NCBI GenBank assembly: GCA_040767605.1
Contig: JAXGOI010000001.1
Coordinates: forward strand, 186,001 to 250,000
Length of the DNA: 64,000 nt
From: JAXGOI01 sp040767605
GTDB lineage: Bacteria; Bacillota; Dehalobacteriia; UBA4068
Direction of reading: 5' to 3'
Shown: positions 8,255 to 17,485 of the stretch, piece after piece
Numbering within the stretch: the stretch's first letter is position 1
Layout of the letters: every line of letters begins with the position of its first letter
Program-made: the position numbers and the translations under genes
Notes under the pieces: model-generated
Databases searched by the model: none
What the model saw: only the letters and a program-made list of their open reading frames with translations
Told to the model about the DNA's origin: nothing

Positions 8255-10198
8255 TTATATGCTGCTGCGCAAAAATTTTCTCCTGATTTCATCAAGGGAA
8301 AGCTTTATGGCTACCGGCCTCCCATGGGGGCAGGTAGAAGGGTTTTGGCAATTATCCAAGGAAGAAAACAAATGGCCAATATCCCCTTCGTTTAAATATT
8401 GATTAGCCTTAACCGCACTTTTACAGGCTCTTAAAAAAAGCTCCTCATGGCGGGGAAGAAAAATTTTGCTTCCGGAGGCGTTTTTACCCCGGGCCAGTAA
8501 TTCATATATAAGCCCTTGGGGGTCGCTCCCCTCATACCAGGAGGGCACAGCCCTGAGAATAAAAGTATTATCCCCGAAATGCTCCAGGATAAAGCCTAAA
8601 TCACTTATTTGAAGAATATATTCCGTTAAAAGGCTTGCCTCCTCATGGCTAAGCTCCAACGTTATGGGAATAGCTAAATTTTGAGCCTCTCCCGAGCTTT
8701 TTGCGGCCTTTTCTTTAAATTTTTCATAAAGAATACGCTCATGGGCCGCATGCTGGTCTATAATATAAATTTCATTATTGCCTTCGGCAATAATATAGCT
8801 GGCGCTTATTTGCCCTAAAGGGCGCAGGGCTTTATATAAAAAGGGCGGGGAATTATCTTCAATTTTATTTTGTTTATGCTCCGCCTTATTTAAGGGTTCT
8901 TCCGGCATATTTTGGGGGTAAATTTGCGGAGGGAAAGTACCCTCACTTTTAATTAATTTTTTAAATTCCCCTCTCGGTTTATAAAAATCTTTCAAAAGGG
9001 TATTTTCCAGGCTATTTTCCAGGCTAGTTCTCTGAAGGCTCTTTGCCTGCCATTCGTTTAATCTGTGGCGGGTTTTTATACTTTGCTTTTTAGTATTCTT
9101 TTCTTCCAAACGAAAAGCGCCGTCCCCCCCTCCTAAAGGAGGTTTATGGGGCGTATTGGCCATAAGCCTTGGGGCCAGCCTGTCCTTTTGAGAGAGAGCC
9201 TTATTAATGGCGGCAATTAAGCATTTTTTAACGGGCTCTGCGTCTTTTAGTTTAATTTCCATTTTAGCGGGATGAACATTAATATCCATTTGCCCGGGGG
9301 CTATAGATAAATACAAAACAATTAAGGGGTACCTGCCTTTAGGTAAAAGTGTATGATAAGCCTCGTCAACGGCGGCGGTGAGTTCCCCGCAGCGTACCCA
9401 GCGATTATTAACAAAAAAATTATATTGGCTGCGGTTTGCCCTGTTAAGCTCGGGGAGGGAAATTAAGCCGTAAATTAAAATATTTTCCAGCCAATCCACA
9501 TTTACCATTTCCCCCAGGGTATCCCGGCCAAAAATTGAAAGGATTATCCGGCTTAAATCTCCCCCGCCGGCGGTGTTTAATGTAGTTTTGCCGTTAATCT
9601 CCAGAGAAAAGGCTATCCCCGGGCGGGAAAGGGCCATTTTGCTCATTAACTCCCCTATTTGCCCTAATTCCCATTGGGGGCTTTTTAAAAACTTTCTTCT
9701 GGCGGGGGTATTATAAAACAGCTTTTCAACTGTAACAATTGTCCCCTCCGCCATGGCAAATTCTTGAGGGATTTGGGCCTTGCCGTTTTCAACTATAATT
9801 TGATAGCCCGCTAAAGCCCCATGAGGGCAGGAGCTGATTGTCATTTTACTGACAGATGCAATTGAGGGCAGGGCCTCACCCCTGAAGCCCAAACTGCTTA
9901 AAATAGAAAGATCCTCAACCCTGCGGATTTTGCTGGTAGCATGGGGTAAAACGCTCCGCAGTAAATCCTCGGGAATCATGCCCCGGCCATTATCAATAAC
10001 CTGTATATGCTGGCCTAAAGTATCTAAAACCTTTACTTTTATCCGGGTTGCTCCGGAATCGATAGCGTTTTCTACCAGCTCTTTAACAACGGAGGCCGGC
10101 CGCTCAATAACCTCCCCGGCGGCGATTTGATTAGAGGTTAAGGAATCCAGTATATGTATTTTACCCTGGGAATTAAGCTTTTTATTCCCTTCATTCAT
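8255..10198 (-). CDS. mutL: MutL mismatch-repair endonuclease
   Basis: MutL links MutS mismatch recognition to downstream excision. The N-terminal GHKL ATPase has ELVENAIDSGA, DNGRGM and GFRGEALPSI. A low-complexity linker covers about residues 340-440. The C-terminal domain carries DQHAAHERILYE, the Zn-dependent nicking-endonuclease motif found where MutH is absent, plus the later CPHGRP motif. The gene overlaps the end of mutS by 8 bp, implying translational coupling. At 647 aa it is a normal Firmicute length. Confidence 0.97.
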   Translation of the reverse strand: MNEGNKKLNSQGKIHILDSLTSNQIAAGEVIERPASVVKELVENAIDSGATRIKVKVLDTLGQHIQVIDNGRGMIPEDLLRSVLPHATSKIRRVEDLSILSSLGFRGEALPSIASVSKMTISSCPHGALAGYQIIVENGKAQIPQEFAMAEGTIVTVEKLFYNTPARRKFLKSPQWELGQIGELMSKMALSRPGIAFSLEINGKTTLNTAGGGDLSRIILSIFGRDTLGEMVNVDWLENILIYGLISLPELNRANRSQYNFFVNNRWVRCGELTAAVDEAYHTLLPKGRYPLIVLYLSIAPGQMDINVHPAKMEIKLKDAEPVKKCLIAAINKALSQKDRLAPRLMANTPHKPPLGGGDGAFRLEEKNTKKQSIKTRHRLNEWQAKSLQRTSLENSLENTLLKDFYKPRGEFKKLIKSEGTFPPQIYPQNMPEEPLNKAEHKQNKIEDNSPPFLYKALRPLGQISASYIIAEGNNEIYIIDQHAAHERILYEKFKEKAAKSSGEAQNLAIPITLELSHEEASLLTEYILQISDLGFILEHFGDNTFILRAVPSWYEGSDPQGLIYELLARGKNASGSKIFLPRHEELFLRACKSAVKANQYLNEGDIGHLFSSLDNCQNPSTCPHGRPVAIKLSLDEIRRKFLRSSI

Positions 10199-12845
10199 TT
10201 TCCCTGTCCTCCAAAAGCTCCTTTTGCCAGCGGCTGATTTGATTAAGCGCCATTAAGGGGCTTAAATTATTAATATCCAAATCTTTAATTTCTTCTAAAA
10301 CTTCATTTAAAACTTCTTTTAAAACTTCATTTAAAACAGGCTTAGGCTTATTTGCATCCTCGTTTTCAGTCTCATTTATATAAGCCGGGGAAAGGCAGGG
10401 GCTTAAATGACGGTTTTCATCCTCCAGGCTTTTTAAGATGGTTTTAGCCCGGCGGATTACCCCTTTAGGCAGCCCCGCCAGGGATGCCACCTGAATTCCG
10501 TAGCTTCTATCCGCCCCCCCGGGGATAATTTTACGCAGGAAGATTATTTCTCCTCCCTTTTCTTTAACGGCAATAGAATAGTTTTTTATTTTAGAAAAAT
10601 TTTCTTCTAAAGCCGTAAGCTCATGATAATGAGTTGCAAAAAGGGTTTTGCCGCAGCCGGATTCCACAATATGCTCGGCAATAGACCAGGCAATACTTAG
10701 GCCGTCGAAGGTGCTTGTGCCCCTGCCGATTTCATCAAGAATTATCAGGCTCTCCGCCGTGGCATGGCGTAAAATATTTGAGGCCTCGCACATTTCCACC
10801 ATAAAGGTACTTTGCCCGGAGGCTAAATCATCACTGGCCCCTACTCTGGTAAAAATCCGGTCTATTTTACCGATAGCGCCGTAATCCGCCGGAATAAAGC
10901 TGCCGGATCTTGCCAAAAGAACAATTAAGGCCACCTGCCGCATATAAGTGGATTTACCTGTCATATTCGGCCCGGTTAAAATAATCATTTGCTGTTTTTC
11001 CGTATCTAAATAAGTATTATTAGGCACATAGTTTTCTTGCCCGATAATTTTTTCCACCACCGGGTGGCGGCCGTTTTTTATTTCTAAAACCGCGCCATCA
11101 TTTACAATGGGGCGGCAATAATTATTTTTTAGGGCGGTATAAGCAAAGGATTGCAGGCAATCCAAATTAGCGATAATCTGAGCCGCGGCCCGGATTCTCT
11201 GGGAGCTCTCCCCTACTGTTTGGCGTAAATTACAAAATATTTCGTATTCGAGGCTATTTAAACGCTCGGAGGCCGTAATTATTTTACTCTCCCATTCTTT
11301 TAATTCCTCGGTTATATAGCGTTCCGCATTTACTAAAGTTTGCTTTCTTATATAGCCTTCCGGCACAAGGCCGGTATTAGCATGGGTTATTTCAATAAAA
11401 TATCCAAAAACCTTGTTATAGCCGATTTTTAAGGATTTTATCCCGGTTTTTTCTCTTTCTTTTGCTTCCAGCCGGGTAAGGAATTCCTTGCCGCCGGAGG
11501 AAATTTCCCTTAATTCATCAATTTGATTATTATATTTCTCTCTGATAAGCCCCCCCTCTTTTGGGGAAACGGGCAAATCTTCTTTTAAGGTATCCTCAAT
11601 TAATTGCTTAATATCCTCAAGAAGATCCATACTATCAAAGAATTCTTTAAAAAGGTCGGCATTGCCATAAGAAAACAGCCTGAAAATTTCCGGCAAATAT
11701 TTTAAAGAGTTTTTTAAGGCCGCCAAATCTCTGGGGTTTGCATTACCATAGGATATTTTGCCTATTAAACGCTCTAAGTCGTAAATATTTTTTAAAATTT
11801 CTCTAAAATCGTTTAAAAGCAGGGGGTTTTTAGTTAATTCTTCCACAGCATCCAGGCGGGGGTTAATTTCCGCCTCATAAAGCAGGGGCTTTTCCAGCCA
11901 ATCCTTTAAGAGCCTGGCCCCCATAGCTGTTTTTGTATCGTCGCAAACCCAAATTAAAGAGCCTTTTTTTTGATTGCTCCTTAAGGTTTCTGTAATTTCT
12001 AAATTGCGCCTGCTGTTGGCATCTAAAACCAGATAGCCGGAATTAGAATAAATTTGCAAATTATCCAGATATTCCAGGCTGCGCTTTTGGGTTTGCTCTA
12101 AAAAATCCAAAAGCAATCCGCAGGCAATAGCCCCATTGGGCAGCTCCCCAAGGCCCAGGGCCTCAATGGAGGCAACCCTAAAATGTATCCGCAATAAAGT
12201 ATCCCAATTATTTTTTATATATTGGCTGTCATAGGCTTTACTGAGGCTCCCTATACCCTGCCCCAGCATACGCAAATTAAAAAAAGGGTCTTCGTATAAA
12301 AAATCCGGCAAAACGCATTCGGCGGGGTTAATGCGGTATATTTCATCGGCCAGTTTTTCTAAAACCGCCTCCCCGGAGATTTCCGTGGCGCAAAACTGGC
12401 CTGTGGAAATATCCGCATAGGCCAGGCCGTAGCTTATTTTATTTTTATCACACCAAACAGCCATAAGGTAATTATGGCTTTCATCCTTTAAAAGAGAGCT
12501 TTCCATAAGGGTTCCGGGGGTAATAACCCTTATAACCTCCCTTTTAACAATGCCCTTGGCGCTTTTAGGGTCTTCCACCTGCTCGCAAATGGCAACCTTA
12601 TAGCCCTTATTAATAAGCTTGGAGAGATAGGCCTCCGCCGCATGATAAGGAATGCCGCACATGGGCATTTTTTGCCCGTTGCCGCTGTCTCTGGCGGTAA
12701 GGACAATTTCCAATTCCCGGGAGCCTGTTAAGGCGTCCTCGCCAAACATCTCGTAAAAATCCCCCAGGCGGTAAAATAAAATGCAATCCGGGTAATTCGC
12801 TTTTATGCTTTGATATTGCTTCATCATTGGCGTGGCTGAGGTCAA
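10191..12845 (-). CDS. mutS: MutS mismatch-recognition ATPase
   Basis: MutS recognises mismatches and small loops as a dimer. The mismatch-binding domain starts with TPMMKQYQSIK and has the Phe-x-Glu wedge in LGDFYEMFGEDA. Connector, lever and clamp domains follow. The ATPase has Walker A GPNMTGKSTYMRQ, DELGRGTS-like DEIGRGTSTFDG and the ATHYHEL motif. The C-terminal tail contains an in-frame period-12 DNA repeat giving VLNEVLKEVLNEVLEE, an acidic helix near the usual tetramer/beta-clamp tail. The length of 884 aa is normal. Confidence 0.97.
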   Translation of the reverse strand: MTSATPMMKQYQSIKANYPDCILFYRLGDFYEMFGEDALTGSRELEIVLTARDSGNGQKMPMCGIPYHAAEAYLSKLINKGYKVAICEQVEDPKSAKGIVKREVIRVITPGTLMESSLLKDESHNYLMAVWCDKNKISYGLAYADISTGQFCATEISGEAVLEKLADEIYRINPAECVLPDFLYEDPFFNLRMLGQGIGSLSKAYDSQYIKNNWDTLLRIHFRVASIEALGLGELPNGAIACGLLLDFLEQTQKRSLEYLDNLQIYSNSGYLVLDANSRRNLEITETLRSNQKKGSLIWVCDDTKTAMGARLLKDWLEKPLLYEAEINPRLDAVEELTKNPLLLNDFREILKNIYDLERLIGKISYGNANPRDLAALKNSLKYLPEIFRLFSYGNADLFKEFFDSMDLLEDIKQLIEDTLKEDLPVSPKEGGLIREKYNNQIDELREISSGGKEFLTRLEAKEREKTGIKSLKIGYNKVFGYFIEITHANTGLVPEGYIRKQTLVNAERYITEELKEWESKIITASERLNSLEYEIFCNLRQTVGESSQRIRAAAQIIANLDCLQSFAYTALKNNYCRPIVNDGAVLEIKNGRHPVVEKIIGQENYVPNNTYLDTEKQQMIILTGPNMTGKSTYMRQVALIVLLARSGSFIPADYGAIGKIDRIFTRVGASDDLASGQSTFMVEMCEASNILRHATAESLIILDEIGRGTSTFDGLSIAWSIAEHIVESGCGKTLFATHYHELTALEENFSKIKNYSIAVKEKGGEIIFLRKIIPGGADRSYGIQVASLAGLPKGVIRRAKTILKSLEDENRHLSPCLSPAYINETENEDANKPKPVLNEVLKEVLNEVLEEIKDLDINNLSPLMALNQISRWQKELLEDRENE

Positions 12846-12872
12846 AATTCTTCCCCCCGAAAGGCCGAAGCT

Positions 12873-13574
12873 CTAGGCCCCGGCAATATTCTTTAATTTA
12901 GCTTGCTCATAATCTTTAACAATTATGGTATTCCCCTCTAAAGTTGCCTTTTGAACCGGCAGGTTAAACCCCTTGGGAGCAGGGGCAATAAGAGCCGAGG
13001 TATCGGCTATTCTTAATTGGGGGGCAATTAGCTTATAGGCAATAATAAAGGCATTTCTGTCCCCCTCGGCCCCGGCATGAACAATTCCCCGGCAGCTGCC
13101 CATAACAATTATATGGCCGCTGGCCTTTAATTCGGCGCCGATATTAATATCCCCAATAAGGACGGCATTGCCTTTAACCGCCGCCTGCTGCCCGGAGCGA
13201 AGGCTGCGGGTAAGCAATACTGTATCCCCATTTTGGGCATAACAAATAAAGGAGTCCTCATTGGGATGGATTGAAGGCGAAGGGTCTTTAGTTTTTTGTT
13301 TTTTCTCTTCAACACGGCCTTTAATCAGGCTGTTGGCATGCATAATTTCCGTTATTATTCTTATTTCCCCCTCGCTGAAAGGGCTTTGGGGGTTTAAAAA
13401 ATAAGTTGCTCCGTTAAAAAAATCTCCGCCTTCAAGAAGTTTTTCTTCCAGCTGAGCACAAATATCTTTAAATTCTCCGTCTTTTGTATTAAAATTAAAG
13501 ACAAGGCCTTTGGGCGTACCCTTAATGCTGATTAATTGAGGCAAGGCCCCGCCGGTTTTACCTTTAAAATTCAT
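12873..13574 (-). CDS. minC: MinC septum-site inhibitor
   Basis: MinC blocks FtsZ assembly away from mid-cell. The N-terminal FtsZ-interacting domain (about residues 12-95) is followed by a charged linker. The C-terminal right-handed beta-helix has NAVLIGDINIGAELKASGHI, VMGSCRGIVHAG and IAPQLRIADT, the surface that binds MinD and dimerises. The usual partners minD and minE are not next to it here, and 27 bp downstream mutS begins. The length of 233 aa is normal. Confidence 0.93.
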   Translation of the reverse strand: MNFKGKTGGALPQLISIKGTPKGLVFNFNTKDGEFKDICAQLEEKLLEGGDFFNGATYFLNPQSPFSEGEIRIITEIMHANSLIKGRVEEKKQKTKDPSPSIHPNEDSFICYAQNGDTVLLTRSLRSGQQAAVKGNAVLIGDINIGAELKASGHIIVMGSCRGIVHAGAEGDRNAFIIAYKLIAPQLRIADTSALIAPAPKGFNLPVQKATLEGNTIIVKDYEQAKLKNIAGA

Positions 13575-13668
13575 TCTTTTCTCCCATTTTTATGTATTTT
13601 ACTAGCTAATTTCGCCAAAACAGATAATTATTCCTGCCATTATTCCTCTTATAAACAAGGAGCAAAAA

Positions 13669-14403
13669 ATGCGCTACGGCTTAGATGAAATTATGAAAAG
13701 ATTTAAAAAGGCAATTATTAAGCATAATCTTATTGCCGATGAAAAAGGTATTATGGTAGGGCTTTCCGGCGGTAAGGATAGCGCCGCCCTGCTGCTTGCC
13801 TTAAAAAAGTTTCAGGCTGTATCTAAGTATAAATATAAGCTTTCCGCCGGGCATATTGCTCTTGGCTTTGCCAATGAGGATTATGCCCCCCTTGAGGCTT
13901 ATTGCAAAAGCCTGGATGTGCCCCTTTTTATTGAAAAAACAAAAATAGGCCCAATTGTTTTTGAAGCCAGAAAAGAAAGTAACCCCTGTGCCCTATGTGC
14001 TAAAATGCGCCGGGGGGCTTTAAATAATTTGGCAAAGGCAAATGGTTTTGATAAAATAGCCTTAGGGCATCATCAGGATGATGTTATAGAAACACTGCTT
14101 TTAAAAACTTTTTTTGAAGGCAATTTAGCCTCCTTTAACCCCTATACCTATTTGGACCGCCGGGATTTGGTGGTTATCCGCCCTTTTATTTATGTACCCG
14201 AGGCTCAATTGGCCTATTTGGCCCGGAAGGAGAATTTACCCGTTTTAATAAATTACTGCCAGGCCAGCGGTAAAACCAAAAGGCAGGATATTAAAGAAAT
14301 TGTTGAAAAAATTTCCTCCCTTTCCCCCGGGGCTAAGGATAGAGCCATCGGCGCCCTCGAAAAACAGCTGGGCGGCAATTGGGACGGCAAGGTAAGGGAA
14401 TAA
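13669..14403 (+). CDS. TtcA-like tRNA thiolation PP-loop ATPase
   Basis: This N-type ATP pyrophosphatase belongs to the TtcA/TtuA group, which adenylates a tRNA base for sulphur transfer; TtcA makes 2-thiocytidine-32. The PP-loop is GLSGGKDSAA near residue 31. CALC (about residue 105) is the CxxC expected to hold an Fe-S cluster with a third cysteine. The conserved LGHHQDDVIETLL follows. The exact base modified cannot be read from sequence. ACAAGGAG lies about 7 bp before the ATG. It is transcribed away from minC and is followed by the DUF523 gene. Confidence 0.85.
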   Translation: MRYGLDEIMKRFKKAIIKHNLIADEKGIMVGLSGGKDSAALLLALKKFQAVSKYKYKLSAGHIALGFANEDYAPLEAYCKSLDVPLFIEKTKIGPIVFEARKESNPCALCAKMRRGALNNLAKANGFDKIALGHHQDDVIETLLLKTFFEGNLASFNPYTYLDRRDLVVIRPFIYVPEAQLAYLARKENLPVLINYCQASGKTKRQDIKEIVEKISSLSPGAKDRAIGALEKQLGGNWDGKVRE

Positions 14404-14453
14404 TACAGGGAAAGAGATTATAAAAAAGAGAGTAAAAGAGAGGAAAATAACTT

Positions 14454-14897
14454 ATGATTTTAGTCAGCGCCTGTTTAATGGGGGATAAATGCAAATATAA
14501 TGGCGGCGATAATTATAATCAAAAGGTAATTGATTTTTTAAAGGGCAAAGAATATCTTGAATTTTGCCCCGAGCTAATGGGCGGCCTTTCCGCCCCCCGC
14601 CCCCCGGCTGAAATAAGAGGCGGCAATAGCCTGGATGTTTTAAATAATAAAGCCCGGGTTTTAAATAATACCGGGGAAGATAATACCAAAGCTTTTATTA
14701 AAGGGGCCGAAGCCGCCCTTAAGCTTGCAAAAGAAAATAATGCCGAATTAATTATTTTAAAGGAGCGCAGCCCCTCCTGCGGGGTAAATATTATTTATGA
14801 CGGCTCTTTTAAGCATAAAATTATCCCCGGCTCCGGGGTAACCGCGGGGCTTTTAAAAGAAAACGGCTTTAAAACCCTAAGCGAGGAAGATTTATAA
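14454..14897 (+). CDS. DUF523 protein
   Basis: This is a 147-aa member of the DUF523 family, whose biochemical role is unknown. Diagnostic segments are the start MILVSACLMGDKCKYNGG, CPELMGGLSAPRPPAEIRGG, then LILKERSPSCGV and a C-terminal GSGVTAGLLKENGF. The cysteines and the ERSPSCG motif suggest metal or thiol chemistry. It lies 50 bp after the ttcA-like gene with AGAGAGGAAAA upstream, and the unit ends at the hairpin at 14957-14999. Confidence 0.92.
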   Translation: MILVSACLMGDKCKYNGGDNYNQKVIDFLKGKEYLEFCPELMGGLSAPRPPAEIRGGNSLDVLNNKARVLNNTGEDNTKAFIKGAEAALKLAKENNAELIILKERSPSCGVNIIYDGSFKHKIIPGSGVTAGLLKENGFKTLSEEDL

Positions 14898-14956
14898 TCT
14901 TTAAAATTAAACTTTTAGATAAAGCCTTTTTTGCTTTTTATTTACTTATAAATATA

Positions 14957-15000
14957 AAAACCGGCTTATGGCAATAATTAATTTGCTTCAGCCGGTTTTT
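14957..15000 (+). terminator. Terminator after the DUF523 gene
   Basis: AAAACCGGCT (14957-14966) pairs perfectly with AGCCGGTTTT (14990-14999) and a T run follows. The 23-nt loop can form a small inner stem. Confidence 0.8.
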
Positions 15001-15062
15001 TATACCAAAAGCTTTATTATAGGCACGGCGCTATATAAAACAGCTATAATATTCTTGGCTGC

Positions 15063-15209
15063 CTATTCGGATTTTTTTATATATTCGTCGGCATCATATC
15101 TGTATTCGCATTCTTTTTTAAATTTTTTATCGCTTTCCAATTCATTTATATTTTGGCAGCCAAAAATAAATATACTTAAAAACAAAATAAGTAAAAGCGC
15201 TTTTTTCAT
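15063..15209 (-). CDS. Small lipoprotein, 48 aa
   Basis: This short gene encodes a 48-aa putative lipoprotein. Positively charged MKKA is followed by a hydrophobic stretch (LLLILFLSIFIFGC) ending in a lipobox-like IFGC, with Cys18 as the predicted lipid-modified residue. The mature part is only about 31 residues, highly charged, with ELESDKKFKKECEYRY and one further cysteine. AAAGGGGG lies about 6-7 bp before the ATG. It sits 68 bp downstream of tgt on the same strand and may be the end of that operon. I know no named family for it. Confidence 0.6.
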   Translation of the reverse strand: MKKALLLILFLSIFIFGCQNINELESDKKFKKECEYRYDADEYIKKSE

Positions 15210-15277
15210 ATTATAACCCCCTTTTATACTCCTAAGCTTAAACTAAGATATAAAATACAGATTTAAAAATATTTTAC

Positions 15278-16387
15278 TTAGCCCTTCCAGACTTTCCAAA
15301 AATCTTTGCGGAATTCGCTAAAGCGGCCTTCCAGTATGGCCTGGCGTATATCCTGCATTAAATGAATTAAATAATATAAATTATGAATAGTTGTTAAGCG
15401 TATACCTAAAACTTCATTGGCTTTGATTAAATGGCGTATATAGGCCCGGCTGAAGTTTTTACAGGCATAGCAGCCGCAGCGGGAGTCTATAGGCCGGGGA
15501 TCTCTGGCGTATTCGGCATTTCTGATAACAAGTTTACCCTCCGGCACCATTACGGTACCGTTTCTGGCAATTCTGGTAGGCAGAACGCAATCAAACATAT
15601 CTACCCCCCTGGCAACCCCCTCAACAAGGCAATCGGGAGAGCCTACCCCCATTAAATAGCGGGGCTTTTCCGCCGGTAATTGGGGAATTACATAATCCAG
15701 CATTTCATACATCAGAGGTTTGGGTTCCCCAACACTTAAACCCCCTATGCCAAAACCGGGGAAACCCATTTCCGCAATAGCCCGGGCGCTGGCAATTCTA
15801 TATTCTTTAATTGTCCCCCCTTGAATAATTCCAAAAAGGGCCTGCCGGGGGTGATTATGAAAATCTTTGCAGCGTTTTGCCCAGGCATGGGTGCGTAACA
15901 TGGCCTCTTCTACTTTTTTAGGCTCAATAGGCCAGGGGGCGCATTCATCAAAAGCCATGGCAATATCCGCCCCTAAAGCCATTTCAATTTCCATAACCCT
16001 CTCCGGGGTAAATAAATGGGATGAGCCGTCTAAATGGGAGCGGAAAACAACTCCATCCTCTTTTATTTTGCGTAAATCCGCCAGGCTGAAAACCTGAAAA
16101 CCCCCGCTGTCCGTAAGTATGGGCCTATCCCAATTCATAAAATTATGCAGCCCCCCCATTTCAGAAACCAGCTCATGGCTGGGGCGCAAATATAAATGAT
16201 AAGTATTACTGAGGATAATTTCGGCCCCTAATTCCTTTAATTCATGGGGAGAAACCGTCTTTACACTTGCACAAGTGCCAACGGGCATAAAAACCGGGGT
16301 ATTAACATCCCCCCGGGTTGTATGAAGAATACCGGCTCTTGCCGGGGTTTTTTCATCCTGCATCCTTAAAGAATAAGAAATTGTCAC
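15278..16387 (-). CDS. tgt: tRNA-guanine transglycosylase
   Basis: Tgt exchanges guanine-34 for preQ1 in GUN-anticodon tRNAs, the first tRNA-bound step of queuosine synthesis. The catalytic region DSGGFQVFSL, substrate loop GIGGLSVGEP and second aspartate region MFDCVLPTR are present. The C-terminal zinc site is CGCYACKNFSRAYIRHL. The start is GTG with AAGGAG 6 bp upstream. The length of 369 aa is normal. It follows queA by about 50 bp, so the two steps are co-expressed. Confidence 0.97.
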   Translation of the reverse strand: MTISYSLRMQDEKTPARAGILHTTRGDVNTPVFMPVGTCASVKTVSPHELKELGAEIILSNTYHLYLRPSHELVSEMGGLHNFMNWDRPILTDSGGFQVFSLADLRKIKEDGVVFRSHLDGSSHLFTPERVMEIEMALGADIAMAFDECAPWPIEPKKVEEAMLRTHAWAKRCKDFHNHPRQALFGIIQGGTIKEYRIASARAIAEMGFPGFGIGGLSVGEPKPLMYEMLDYVIPQLPAEKPRYLMGVGSPDCLVEGVARGVDMFDCVLPTRIARNGTVMVPEGKLVIRNAEYARDPRPIDSRCGCYACKNFSRAYIRHLIKANEVLGIRLTTIHNLYYLIHLMQDIRQAILEGRFSEFRKDFWKVWKG

Positions 16388-16440
16388 TTTTATCTCCTTG
16401 TAAATCAGATTTTAAAGTAAAATACTTCTGGTTTAGCCGG

Positions 16441-17463
16441 CTAAATAATCAGCATGGCATCCCCAAAGCTAAAAAAGCGGTATTTTTCTTCTATGGCGGT
16501 TTTATAGGCATTTAAAATATTTTCTCTGCCCGCCAGGGCGGAAACAAGCATTAAAAGAGTGCTTTTAGGGAGGTGAAAATTAGTTATCATGCCGTCTATT
16601 GCCTTAAATTCATAGCCCGGGTAAATAAATTTCTCCGTCCAGCCCTCCCCGGGGCTTATAATTCCCTTATTATCGGAGAGAGTTTCCAAAGTACGAACAC
16701 TGGTTGTGCCTACCGCAATTATTCTCCCTCCATTAGCCCGGGCCTCATTAATTTTTTCTGCCGCATCAGGGCTAAGACGGTAATATTCTCTATGCATAAT
16801 ATGGTTTTCAACATTTTCCGCTTTTACCGGGCGGAATGTACCCAGCCCCACATGGAGCAAAATATTGGCAAATAATACCCCCTGATTTTCCAGCTGCTTA
16901 ATTAAATCTTGGGTAAAGTGCAAACCGGCGGTGGGGGCGGCGGAGCTGCCTCTTTCTTTAGCATAAATAGGCTGGTAACGGCCTTGGTCTTCAAGCTTCT
17001 TTTTTATATAGGGGGGTAATGGCATTTCTCCCAATTTTTCTAAAAAGCTATAAAAATCCCCCTCATAATAAAAATCAACTATTCTCGTGCCTTCTTCATA
17101 ATAATCGGCAATAACGGCTTTAAAGCCCTCCAGGGGGAAAAATAATTCCGTACCCGGCAAAGCTTTGCGCCCCGGCCTAACCAAAGCCTGCCAGCTTTTT
17201 AAGGCGGTTTGCTTAAGTAAAAGCAATTCAATCAGGGCTCCGGTTTTTTTCCGGCCGTAAAGCCTTGCGGGCAAGACTTTTGTCTCGTTTATAACCAGCA
17301 TATCCCCGGGCCTAAGCTCTTTGCCTAAATCATAAAAAAAACTATGGCCCAAAACCCCGGTTTTTTTATCTATAATTAAAAGCCGGGAGGCATCACGCCT
17401 TAACAGTGGGTCTTGGGCGATTAGCTCTTCCGGCAAATCATAATTAAAATCCTCTACTTTCAT
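16441..17463 (-). CDS. queA: QueA epoxyqueuosine synthase
   Basis: QueA transfers and isomerises the ribosyl group of S-adenosylmethionine onto preQ1-tRNA to make epoxyqueuosine. Family motifs are FDYDLPEELIAQ-like NYDLPEELIAQDPL, LVINETKVLPARL, AAPTAGLHFT and DGMITNFHLPKSTLLMLVSA. The length of 340 aa is normal. It lies between spoIID and tgt on the same strand. queH, the enzyme for the next step, is also in this block, so the last three steps of the queuosine pathway are together. Confidence 0.97.
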   Translation of the reverse strand: MKVEDFNYDLPEELIAQDPLLRRDASRLLIIDKKTGVLGHSFFYDLGKELRPGDMLVINETKVLPARLYGRKKTGALIELLLLKQTALKSWQALVRPGRKALPGTELFFPLEGFKAVIADYYEEGTRIVDFYYEGDFYSFLEKLGEMPLPPYIKKKLEDQGRYQPIYAKERGSSAAPTAGLHFTQDLIKQLENQGVLFANILLHVGLGTFRPVKAENVENHIMHREYYRLSPDAAEKINEARANGGRIIAVGTTSVRTLETLSDNKGIISPGEGWTEKFIYPGYEFKAIDGMITNFHLPKSTLLMLVSALAGRENILNAYKTAIEEKYRFFSFGDAMLII

Positions 17464-17485
17464 CTAAACACCGCCTTAAAACGAG

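Noticed and set aside
14968..15216. 82-codon plus-strand ORF after the DUF523 gene
   Set aside because: It starts inside the terminator hairpin, lacks an SD and lies antisense to the better-supported small lipoprotein.
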